From Flavobacteriales bacterium (lineage in GTDB: Bacteria > Bacteroidota > Bacteroidia > Flavobacteriales_D > Crocinitomicaceae), in NCBI GenBank assembly GCA_947458985.1, contig CANHBA010000089.1, positions 1 through 8,483 of the forward strand: a stretch of 8,483 nucleotides of DNA. The letters run 5' to 3'. Made by a program: the position numbers and the translations under genes. This document shows, one piece after another, positions 1 to 5,885 of this stretch (its first letter is position 1; every line of letters starts with the position of its first letter). Under the pieces are notes generated by a model that was given only the letters and a program-made list of their open reading frames with translations, was not told the origin of the DNA and did no database searches.

Positions 1-1266
1 TTCAAGGATCAGCTCAGCGAGTGGCGCCTCATCGACTCTTCTGGTTACAGCCTGCCGCAAACACAACCCGATTCAATTGTTTTGTTCGAAACCATCAAAG
101 GCAATCTTGCGCTAGATGGCTACCGCAGCACCGCCTTTGTACAATGGTCGAATTCCTGGACAAAAGTACAGCGCAACAAAATTGTATCGGGCGTTTATGA
201 AGAAAATGGTCACCAAAAAACCTGGACCGACACCCTCGACATCTCTACCCGCAGGCTGAATTTCCAGTTAGGGCTCCGCGGTGGCTACACGAGCATCAAT
301 AAAGAACCTTACTTCACGCCCCGCCTCAGTTTCTCCTATGCGCCTGCGGCCTACATGTGGCAAAATGGCAAGGCAGTGCGCCGTGGCTTGCTCTTTAAGT
401 TGTCTACTGGGCTTTACTACCAACCGCCATTTTACCGCGAGTTCAGAACCTTTGATGGTCAATTAGCTTTAGGAGTGCTGGCTCAAAAATCTTTGCATGT
501 AGTGGCAGGTTCTGAATTCTTGTTTCAGATGTGGGGCCGCCAAACACCATTTAAACTCAACACCGAACTTTACTACAAATACCTCTGGGACCTCAACCCT
601 TATGAAATCGAAAACGTGCGCACCCGCTACTACGCCAACAACAACGCGGTTGGCTACGCTTATGGCTTAGACATCAACGTACACGGCGAGTTTGTAGAAG
701 GCATTCAATCTTTCTTCAAACTAGGTTTGCTCTCCACCAAAGAAGACATCAAAGGCGACTCCTACACCAACTACTATAACGCGGCCGGAGAACGCATCAT
801 TTTTGGCTACAGCGAAGACCAAACTGTCGTAGACTCCGCGGTCATTTTACCAGGTTTTATTCCGCGCCCAACCGACCAATGGCTCACCTTCGGTGCACTC
901 GTACAAGACCAAATGCCAGGCTACGAAGCCTTTAAAGTACAAATGGGCTTGCAATATGGCTCAAGACTTCCCTACGGGCCGCCGGACTTTACGCGCTACA
1001 AAGACACACTGCGCATCCGATCTTACTTTAGAGTAGACCTCGGGCTGTCTTACGATTTATTGCACAACAAATCCGAAATCAAACAGGGTAAAAAAGGTTG
1101 GCAAGCACTCGATCAAGCGCTCATATCTTTGGAGATCTTCAATATTCTTGGAGTCAATAACGTGCTTTCAAAGCAATGGATTCAGGATGTGCAAGGGAAG
1201 TTTTACTCGGTGCCGAATTACCTGACGCAGCGACTTTTCAATCTGAAATTTAGCGTCGCCTTTTAA
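1..1266 (+). CDS. TonB-dependent receptor, C-terminal beta-barrel part (5' end outside the window)
   Basis: The reading frame is open from base 1 to the TAA at 1264-1266, giving 421 residues without a start, so this is the 3' part of a longer gene. The internal TTG at 82 is not a credible start because coding continues upstream of it. The protein is rich in alternating aromatic/polar strands typical of an outer-membrane beta-barrel. Examples are residues spelling AYGLDINVHGEF and RSYFRVDLGLSYDLL, and near the end LEIFNILGVNN followed by VPNYLTQRLFNLKFSVAF. That closing block (an FN(I/L)LG-like segment, an 'xVPNYLTxR' strand and a terminal Phe) is characteristic of Bacteroidota TonB-dependent receptors, and the terminal aromatic fits Bam recognition. 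The plug domain, TonB box and any carboxypeptidase-like N-domain lie outside. The substrate cannot be told, and no SusD-like partner is visible downstream. The gene ends tail-to-tail against the response regulator. I am confident of the family but not of the function. Confidence 0.87.
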   Translation, partial: FKDQLSEWRLIDSSGYSLPQTQPDSIVLFETIKGNLALDGYRSTAFVQWSNSWTKVQRNKIVSGVYEENGHQKTWTDTLDISTRRLNFQLGLRGGYTSINKEPYFTPRLSFSYAPAAYMWQNGKAVRRGLLFKLSTGLYYQPPFYREFRTFDGQLALGVLAQKSLHVVAGSEFLFQMWGRQTPFKLNTELYYKYLWDLNPYEIENVRTRYYANNNAVGYAYGLDINVHGEFVEGIQSFFKLGLLSTKEDIKGDSYTNYYNAAGERIIFGYSEDQTVVDSAVILPGFIPRPTDQWLTFGALVQDQMPGYEAFKVQMGLQYGSRLPYGPPDFTRYKDTLRIRSYFRVDLGLSYDLLHNKSEIKQGKKGWQALDQALISLEIFNILGVNNVLSKQWIQDVQGKFYSVPNYLTQRLFNLKFSVAF

Positions 1267-1944
1267 CTAGTTGAGGCTAGGAGCAAACAAGAAGCGATTT
1301 GGCGACACCAAACCTGTCTTCACGGCGTACATTACGATGCCAGCGGTGTTCTTTACACCCAATTTGGCCATGATGTTTTTGCGGTGCGTATTGACCGTGT
1401 GTTTGCTCAAGAAAAGAAACTCGGCAATTTGCTCGTTGGTTTGCCCTTCGGCGATGAGTGTAATGATTTCGTTTTCTCTGTCGGAAAGCACAACAGGGCC
1501 ACAACTGAATTCCTCAGTATGGAGCTCTTCTAAGTCTATATTGGCTTTTTGGATGGTTTCTAAAATTTGACCACAGAAAAACTGCTTGCCTTGAGCGGTT
1601 TCTTTAACGGCGTCGATGATTTCGGCGAGTTCGCAATCTTTTTTGACATAGCTAGTAACCCCAGACTTGAGCGCGTCAATGAGAATTGGCGCATGTTGGG
1701 CCTCGGTGATGGCTACAAAGCGGAGGTCTTTGAATTTAGAAAGCGCCTTTGGAACGATATCGATGCTGAAGCCGTGGGAGGTGAAGTCGATGAGCACGAC
1801 ATCGGCGCCAAAGGTTTTGAGCTGAGCCAAGAGTTCGTCTTGGTTTTTGGCTTCGCCTACAATACTGATACCCGCCTGGGCGTTTAAGATGGTTCTTAAA
1901 CCCAAACGGATGAGCTCATTGCTGTCGGCGAGAATGACTTGCAT
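1267..1944 (-). CDS. NarL/FixJ-type two-component response regulator (REC + LuxR HTH)
   Basis: A 225-residue DNA-binding response regulator. The receiver domain covers about residues 1-120, with phospho-acceptor Asp53 (in VVLIDF), Thr80 (AIT) and Lys102 (YVKKD). The LuxR-type HTH covers about 150-213, with LSDRENEIITLIAEGQTNEQIA and the recognition helix SKHTVNTHRKNIMAKLGV. The acidic pocket reads ADSNE (Asp7-Ser8), where most receivers have two acidic residues. The frame can be extended 12 codons to a TTG at 1980, but the ATG at 1944 gives the standard 'MxVxLAD' start, and the predicted promoter box (1966-1973) lies inside the extension, so I use 1944. No histidine kinase is adjacent, so the gene is an orphan and its targets cannot be inferred. 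Its stop codon touches that of the TonB receptor gene with no spacer. Confidence 0.93.
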   Translation of the reverse strand: MQVILADSNELIRLGLRTILNAQAGISIVGEAKNQDELLAQLKTFGADVVLIDFTSHGFSIDIVPKALSKFKDLRFVAITEAQHAPILIDALKSGVTSYVKKDCELAEIIDAVKETAQGKQFFCGQILETIQKANIDLEELHTEEFSCGPVVLSDRENEIITLIAEGQTNEQIAEFLFLSKHTVNTHRKNIMAKLGVKNTAGIVMYAVKTGLVSPNRFLFAPSLN

Positions 1945-1965
1945 CTTATTTAGAATTGTTCTAGA

Positions 1966-1995
1966 CAAAGGTACACTCAAAAATCATTTGTTCAA
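1966..1995 (-). promoter_or_regulatory. Bacteroidota-type promoter of the response regulator gene
   Basis: On the minus strand TACCTTTG (1966-1973) matches the Bacteroidota -7 consensus TAnnTTTG. A TTG (1993-1995) lies 19 nt upstream, as expected for the -33 element. Transcription would start near 1960, leaving a leader of roughly 16 nt before the ATG at 1944. This is pattern-based, with no experimental support. Confidence 0.62.
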
Positions 1996-2026
1996 GTAAA
2001 AACAAGTACTTTTTTTAAGTTTACAC

Positions 2027-2034
2027 TAACTTTG
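2027..2034 (+). promoter_or_regulatory. -7 promoter box of the sua5 gene, very close to the start codon
   Basis: TAACTTTG matches TAnnTTTG exactly. Only four bases (2035-2038) separate it from the ATG at 2039, so transcription would begin at or next to the start codon. No convincing -33 TTTG is found 18-21 nt upstream; that stretch is A/T-rich, with a run of T at 2010-2016. Confidence 0.5.
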
Positions 2035-2038
2035 CTCC

Positions 2039-2992
2039 ATGAACACCGAGATTGGCACAGACCTCAACAAAGCACTCACTTTACTTCAAAGTGGCCAAAC
2101 CGTTGGCGTCCCGACCGAAACCGTCTATGGCCTAGCTGCTGATGCCAACAACGACGATGCTATTTTGGATATTTTCAAAGCCAAAGGCCGACCAACATCC
2201 AACCCGCTGATCTTACATTTTGCCAGCCTAACACAAGCTTTGCCCTACATCGACGTATTTCCTGAAATATTCCAGAAATTAGCAAGTGTCTTCTGCCCTG
2301 GCCCGCTCACTTTTATTGTTCCCAAAAGCAGTTTGGTCAGCCCACTCATTACCGGCGGGCAAGACACCGTTGCCATTCGCTTTCCGAAGCATCCGACGCT
2401 GCAAGAACTCCTTTCTGCGCTCGGAAGGCCCCTTGCTGCACCTAGCGCCAATTTATACGGCCAACTGAGCCCAACAACGGCTACACACGTTTTAGAGCAA
2501 CTCACCGGGCGCATTCCTTACATTCTCGATGGCGGTGCTTGCTGGGAAGGTTTGGAATCTACTATTATTGGTCTCGAGAACGAGCGCGTGCTGATTTACA
2601 GACACGGCGGCGTTACCACAGAAGCACTCGCCGAAGTATTGGGCTACAGCCCTGCGGCAAAAGTTCATGAGCACAACGGCGTACTGACGAGCGGGATGGT
2701 CAAGCACCATTACGCCACCCAAACCCCCTTGTTTTTAGGCTTCAAACCCTCACATGAAAACCAAAATGCGCTGCAAATTACAATCGGCAAAAATGAGCTC
2801 ATTACTGGCCCACACTTGGTCTTGAGTCAGGATGCAGCGCTCACTGAAGCTGCGCGCAATTTGTATGCAGCATTGCACGAGGCCGACGCAGCACAAGTTC
2901 TAAAGATTTATGTAGAACCCTTCCCAAACAATGGGCTCGGGCTTGCCATGAACGATCGGCTTTCGCGGGCCGCCGCTAAATTTGCAAGCTAA
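2039..2992 (+). CDS. sua5: L-threonylcarbamoyladenylate synthase, Sua5 type (YrdC + Sua5 domains)
   Basis: A 317-residue enzyme that makes threonylcarbamoyl-AMP from Thr, bicarbonate and ATP. This is the first step of the t6A37 modification of ANN-decoding tRNAs; the TsaD complex then transfers the group. The YrdC domain covers about residues 10-200, with PTETVYGLAAD (25-35), KAKGRPTSNPL (Lys49, Arg51, Asn55), PSANLYGQLSPT (from 135) and STIIGL (174-179) followed by a YRHGG segment. The C-terminal Sua5 domain follows, with GMVKHHYA (219-226) and a closing GLGLAMNDRLSRAAAKF. This two-domain length distinguishes it from the ~190-residue TsaC form. ATG 2039 is the natural start, and no Shine-Dalgarno motif is visible. 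The gene diverges from the response regulator and converges on the L31 gene. The family is certain. The gene is often annotated tsaC in genomes. Confidence 0.96.
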   Translation: MNTEIGTDLNKALTLLQSGQTVGVPTETVYGLAADANNDDAILDIFKAKGRPTSNPLILHFASLTQALPYIDVFPEIFQKLASVFCPGPLTFIVPKSSLVSPLITGGQDTVAIRFPKHPTLQELLSALGRPLAAPSANLYGQLSPTTATHVLEQLTGRIPYILDGGACWEGLESTIIGLENERVLIYRHGGVTTEALAEVLGYSPAAKVHEHNGVLTSGMVKHHYATQTPLFLGFKPSHENQNALQITIGKNELITGPHLVLSQDAALTEAARNLYAALHEADAAQVLKIYVEPFPNNGLGLAMNDRLSRAAAKFAS

Positions 2993-3007
2993 GAAACCGA
3001 AGCGCAT

Positions 3008-3034
3008 AAAAAAAGGCCCCAAATAGGAGCCTTT
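3008..3034 (-). terminator. Intrinsic terminator of the L31 gene, possibly also weakly serving sua5
   Basis: Bases 3012-3020 and 3026-3034 form a 9-bp stem with one C-A mismatch (3018/3028) around the loop AAATA. Read on the minus strand, the stem is followed by seven T residues (complement of 3008-3014), which is a good intrinsic terminator 43 nt past the L31 stop codon. On the plus strand only TTT is available after the hairpin, so it would be weak for sua5. Confidence 0.75.
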
Positions 3035-3076
3035 AATATGCAGTAGCTAGAAATGTAAAAACTAGCGTAGCGTCAA

Positions 3077-3331
3077 TTATTTCATGTGACGACCGTAACG
3101 GTTTTTGAATTTATCGATACGTCCTGCTGTATCCACGAATTGTGCGATACCTGTGAAGAACGGGTGCGACTTGTGTGAGATATCAAGCTTCACTAATGGG
3201 TATTCATTGCCGTCTTCCCAAGAGATAGTTTCTTTGGTTTCAGCGCAAGAAGGACAGATAAACGCATACTCGTTAGACATGTCTTTGAACACTACTAGGC
3301 GGTAATCTGAAGGGTGGATATCTTTTTTCAT
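3077..3331 (-). CDS. rpmE2: 50S ribosomal protein L31, type B
   Basis: An 84-residue large-subunit ribosomal protein. It begins MKKDIHPSDYRLVVFKDMSN and carries the SHPFFTG (55-61) and VDTAGRIDKFKNRYG (66-80) signatures of L31. The spacing matches the longer type B form usual in Bacteroidota. The open frame extends upstream to 3418, but the ATG at 3331 gives the exact family N-terminus, and a promoter lies inside the extension. It carries Cys26-Pro-Ser-Cys29, while the second zinc-ligand pair of type A L31 is replaced by Ser52 and Ser55. The protein therefore has half a zinc site, whereas type B proteins usually have none. In other bacteria, pairs of type A and type B L31 respond to zinc supply; no Zur-like operator is evident here. 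A terminator follows at 3034-3008. Confidence 0.96.
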   Translation of the reverse strand: MKKDIHPSDYRLVVFKDMSNEYAFICPSCAETKETISWEDGNEYPLVKLDISHKSHPFFTGIAQFVDTAGRIDKFKNRYGRHMK

Positions 3332-3357
3332 TTGTATTACTTTTCGAAAATGGAATG

Positions 3358-3387
3358 CAAAGATAGGTATTTCTTCTTGAAAAACAA
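3358..3387 (-). promoter_or_regulatory. Bacteroidota-type promoter of the L31 gene
   Basis: On the minus strand TATCTTTG (3358-3365) is a perfect TAnnTTTG -7 box, with a TTG (3385-3387) 19 nt upstream. The start would be near 3352, giving a ~20-nt leader before the ATG at 3331. This is the best-formed promoter in the window. Confidence 0.66.
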
Positions 3388-3390
3388 GAA
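3374..3390. repeat. Small inverted repeat inside the L31 promoter
   Basis: TTCTTG (3374-3379) and CAAGAA (3385-3390) form a perfect 6-bp inverted repeat around AAAAA. It overlaps the -33 element and the spacer of the L31 promoter, so it could be an operator. On the plus strand it is followed by CTTTTTT, resembling a weak terminator, but no plus-strand transcript is expected there. It may be chance in A/T-rich DNA. Confidence 0.3.
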
Positions 3391-3465
3391 CTTTTTTACA
3401 GAAATGCAGGAAATTCAAAAACCGCTTTGAACAACCTCACTTTCATAAGTTCTCAGGGCACTCCA

Positions 3466-3495
3466 TTTGAGCAAGGTACAAAGCCTATACATTTG
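3466..3495 (+). promoter_or_regulatory. Bacteroidota-type promoter of the PP2C phosphatase gene
   Basis: TTTG (3466-3469), an 18-nt spacer and TACATTTG (3488-3495) match the TTTG / TAnnTTTG arrangement. Only 18 nt lie between the box and the ATG at 3514, so the leader would be about 10-14 nt. The rest of the 182-bp divergent gap holds the L31 promoter and nothing else recognisable. Confidence 0.62.
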
Positions 3496-3513
3496 TCACA
3501 ATAGGCGTCCCAT

Positions 3514-4734
3514 ATGCAAAATAGCCAGTCATCAGCTTTATCTCACCTTGAACTCAAGGACCACCGTTTGCACTCCATTCTAGAGCTGACCAACGCCATT
3601 AATGCAGATTTAGCGATTGAGCAACTGTACCGAATCTTTACCTTCATTTTAAAAGAACAATTGCATTTTAATCGTTTTGTTTTACTACTCAAGCAAGAAG
3701 AGTGGTTGCTGCCTGTTAAAAGTGGTTATAAAAACAAGTTGGTCCTAAATGAGGTTACCACAGAACTCTCCCGCTTTAAAGAAATTACACTTGTTGCCTC
3801 CTCAAATAGCAGCATCCTTCAAGATTTTCAAGCGGTCATTCCTATAGATCACCACGACAAACCACTCGCCTATTTACTCCTCTCCACAAATAGCAAGACC
3901 GAAGCACTCGAACTTGCCCATTTTTCTTTCGCTCATACCCTCACGAATATTCTTTGTGTGGCACTTGAAAACCGCAAGCTGAGTGCTCAGAACGTCATCA
4001 AAGAGCAAATTTCAAAAGAACTTGAACTGGCTTCAGAAATGCAAAAATTATTGTTTCCGCAAGAACTGCCTTCCAACAAGAAAATGGATATTTCGGGGCG
4101 CTACATCCCTCGGCATGCAGTTGGCGGCGACTTCTATGATTTCATTCCGCTCGGCGACGAAGAATATATCATTTGTATCGGTGACGTAAGCGGCAAAGGC
4201 ATCACTGCGGCCCTACTGATGGCAAATTTTCAAGCAACTATTCGCACGCTCTTTAAATACCAACGTTTTGAACTCACCTTTCTGATGGAAGAACTCAACA
4301 AGTTGGTCATGAAAAATGCGAAAGGCGAAAAATTCATTACGTTTTTCATTGCGCACTACAACGCCTACACGCGGCAATTGCAGTATGTCAATGCGGGGCA
4401 TAACCAGCCATTTATTTTGAGTGGAAAAACCACCACCTTGCTGACAGATGGTTGTATTGGCTTGGGCATGCTCGACGAGCTACCTTTTGTACATGTAGGC
4501 AAAATGCAAATGCAGGCGAAATCTACGATGGTACTTTTTACCGACGGCGTGGTTGAACTTGAAAATGAAAAAGGCGCACAATTTGGCCTTGAGCAACTCA
4601 TTAAGCAGGTGCGTTCGTTCTCTGCGCTCAAAATGGAAGACATGAACGACATTATTTTTTCCAAACTCGAAGATTGGAAAGGCGGCCTGCCTTATGTAGA
4701 CGACACCGCTATTTTCAGTTGTAAATTTTTCTGA
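3514..4734 (+). CDS. PP2C-family serine/threonine phosphatase (SpoIIE/RsbU type) with GAF-like N-domain
   Basis: A 406-residue cytoplasmic protein with no membrane segment. The N-terminal ~150 residues look like a GAF-type sensor fold (IEQLYRIFTFILKEQLHFNRFVLLL, then an IPIDHHDKPLAYLLL strand), though this is by appearance only. A helical linker (about 152-182) leads to the catalytic PP2C/SpoIIE domain through the usual ELASEMQKLLFP entry. Metal-binding acidic motifs are intact: GGDFYD (Asp206, Asp209), GDVSGKG (Asp224), FTDGVVE (Asp344) and DDTA (Asp396, Asp397). Enzymes of this class dephosphorylate anti-sigma-factor antagonists in partner-switching pathways (RsbU, SpoIIE). No STAS protein, anti-sigma kinase or sigma factor lies nearby, so the target is unknown. 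The gene starts at an ATG 18 nt from a good promoter and ends tail-to-tail against the PorV/PorQ gene. Confidence 0.93.
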   Translation: MQNSQSSALSHLELKDHRLHSILELTNAINADLAIEQLYRIFTFILKEQLHFNRFVLLLKQEEWLLPVKSGYKNKLVLNEVTTELSRFKEITLVASSNSSILQDFQAVIPIDHHDKPLAYLLLSTNSKTEALELAHFSFAHTLTNILCVALENRKLSAQNVIKEQISKELELASEMQKLLFPQELPSNKKMDISGRYIPRHAVGGDFYDFIPLGDEEYIICIGDVSGKGITAALLMANFQATIRTLFKYQRFELTFLMEELNKLVMKNAKGEKFITFFIAHYNAYTRQLQYVNAGHNQPFILSGKTTTLLTDGCIGLGMLDELPFVHVGKMQMQAKSTMVLFTDGVVELENEKGAQFGLEQLIKQVRSFSALKMEDMNDIIFSKLEDWKGGLPYVDDTAIFSCKFF

Positions 4735-5820
4735 TCAGCCTTTGGCAGAAAACGCCCATTTCAGGGAAAACAAATGGGTGAAATAACCCTCTCCCCCCAA
4801 ACCCAAGCGCGTAAACGCATAATCGATAGTCCAGTTTTGAAGTACCACACCTGCGCCCAAATGCGGTTGTAGACCTAATTTTTTGGTCTCGTCGAAATCT
4901 AGGAAATACTGAAACTGCGACACGCCTGTACGCAAGGTTAATTTATGATCGTAGTTGAGGAATACACCTGCTCTTGGGTCAATAGAAAATACCTTGCCCG
5001 AAACCAGCGTGTTGCGCGGGCCGTCTGTAGTTACTTCGGCGTTGAGCTGGCCACCGAGTTCGTATTTTTCACTCTTGAGTGGGAGTTTACCCGCAATACC
5101 AAGAACTATTCTTGGTAGCATTTGTTCGATGCCATTTTGTGGCAGCTCGTTGTTGGTCTCTAAGAAAGTGGCCTGCATTTCGGGGCTAAGGTTGTAGGTC
5201 CAGGCGCTAAATGTACTGGTGGCATCGCGCAAACTCACACCTGCCGACCAATATTTACTCGGGCGGTATTGCAAGCCCGCATCAAAACCAAAGCCATAAG
5301 CCTTTGCGAAAGATCCGATGTGGCGGTAGAGCACTTTTGCACTCAGCCCTAAACTCAAGTTGGCAACACGCGTTGGCTTGGCAATGGAACCGATTAGGGC
5401 GTAGTCGGCACTGTTAAAAGTTTGAAGTTGGCTGTAGTCGATGTTGCCTTGATTGTCTATGAGTTGGGTGGTGTTGTAAATGTTGTCGACGCCGAGGCGG
5501 AGCAAGTTGAGAGCAACCACAGTTTGGTTGTTGACGCGCCTAGAAGCACCCAAATGATCAAAGGCAGCCAAACCACCAAAGTAAGAGGCGTGCATCAGGC
5601 CGATTTCCGTTTGTTGCGTTTGCTGCAACAAGCCCGCTGGGTTCCAGACACCTGCTGTAAGCCCCTGTACATCGGCAACAACCGCCGAGCCCATTCCGAG
5701 TGCATCCGCACCCACGCCCATGTTTAGGAATTCATTGGCGTATTTCGGATTGAAATCTTGGGCATAAGCCACAGAAAGCCCCACTAAAGTGGTAAAGAAG
5801 GTGGTTTTGATTGAAAACAT
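4735..5820 (-). CDS. PorV/PorQ family outer-membrane beta-barrel protein
   Basis: A 361-residue exported protein. Residues 1-20 form a signal peptide (Lys5, hydrophobic core, AYA before Gln21). The mature N-terminus has the family block KYANEFLNMGVGADALGMG followed by WNPAGL (59-64), as in FadL-like barrels of the PorV/PorQ group. The remainder alternates beta-strands (for example GLSAKVLYRHIG and RTGVSQFQYFLDF). PorV and PorQ act in type IX secretion as shuttle or attachment-complex proteins, but the family also has paralogues of unknown role, and I cannot tell PorV, PorQ and paralogue apart from sequence alone. No other T9SS gene is in the window. The frame extends to a TTG at 5835; the ATG at 5820 is chosen because it begins the signal peptide directly. 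It diverges from pssA across 65 bp. Confidence 0.85.
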   Translation of the reverse strand: MFSIKTTFFTTLVGLSVAYAQDFNPKYANEFLNMGVGADALGMGSAVVADVQGLTAGVWNPAGLLQQTQQTEIGLMHASYFGGLAAFDHLGASRRVNNQTVVALNLLRLGVDNIYNTTQLIDNQGNIDYSQLQTFNSADYALIGSIAKPTRVANLSLGLSAKVLYRHIGSFAKAYGFGFDAGLQYRPSKYWSAGVSLRDATSTFSAWTYNLSPEMQATFLETNNELPQNGIEQMLPRIVLGIAGKLPLKSEKYELGGQLNAEVTTDGPRNTLVSGKVFSIDPRAGVFLNYDHKLTLRTGVSQFQYFLDFDETKKLGLQPHLGAGVVLQNWTIDYAFTRLGLGGEGYFTHLFSLKWAFSAKG

Positions 5821-5885
5821 GTTACAAAAACTCAAAATTGCACAAAAAATTGTGTTTAATAGGTACTTTTACAAAAAACGCAAAC
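5821..5885. promoter_or_regulatory. Divergent promoter region between the PorV/PorQ gene and pssA
   Basis: A 65-bp A/T-rich gap. Toward pssA, TACTTTTA (5864-5871) is one base off the TAnnTTTG -7 consensus and lies 14 nt before the ATG. Toward the PorV/PorQ gene, CAATTTTG on the minus strand (5833-5840) is one base off consensus and lies 12 nt before that ATG. Neither has a well-spaced -33 TTTG, so both are weaker calls than the other promoters here. Confidence 0.4.

Noticed and set aside
1567..1887. A 106-codon plus-strand frame opposite the response regulator
   Set aside because: It is the antisense of a clear REC-domain coding region, has no family features and no promoter of its own.
3374..3397. 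Plus-strand intrinsic terminator before the phosphatase gene
   Set aside because: The stem is only 6 bp and A/T-rich, and no plus-strand transcript should pass here because the upstream gene runs the other way.
3332..3418. A 29-residue N-terminal extension of L31
   Set aside because: The L31 family starts at MKKDIHP, and a perfect promoter box lies within the extension.
5422..5727. A 101-codon plus-strand frame opposite the PorV/PorQ gene
   Set aside because: Its composition is explained by the well-supported minus-strand gene; no recognisable domain or start signal.
4735..5820. Assignment of the outer-membrane protein specifically as PorV or PorQ, and a type IX secretion locus
   Set aside because: Only family-level motifs are visible, paralogues of unknown role exist, and no other T9SS gene is present.
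5811..5885. A 25-codon N-terminal extension of PssA from a TTG start
   Set aside because: It would overlap the divergent signal-peptide start and the promoter region, and homologues begin near MFGLANLITSFN.
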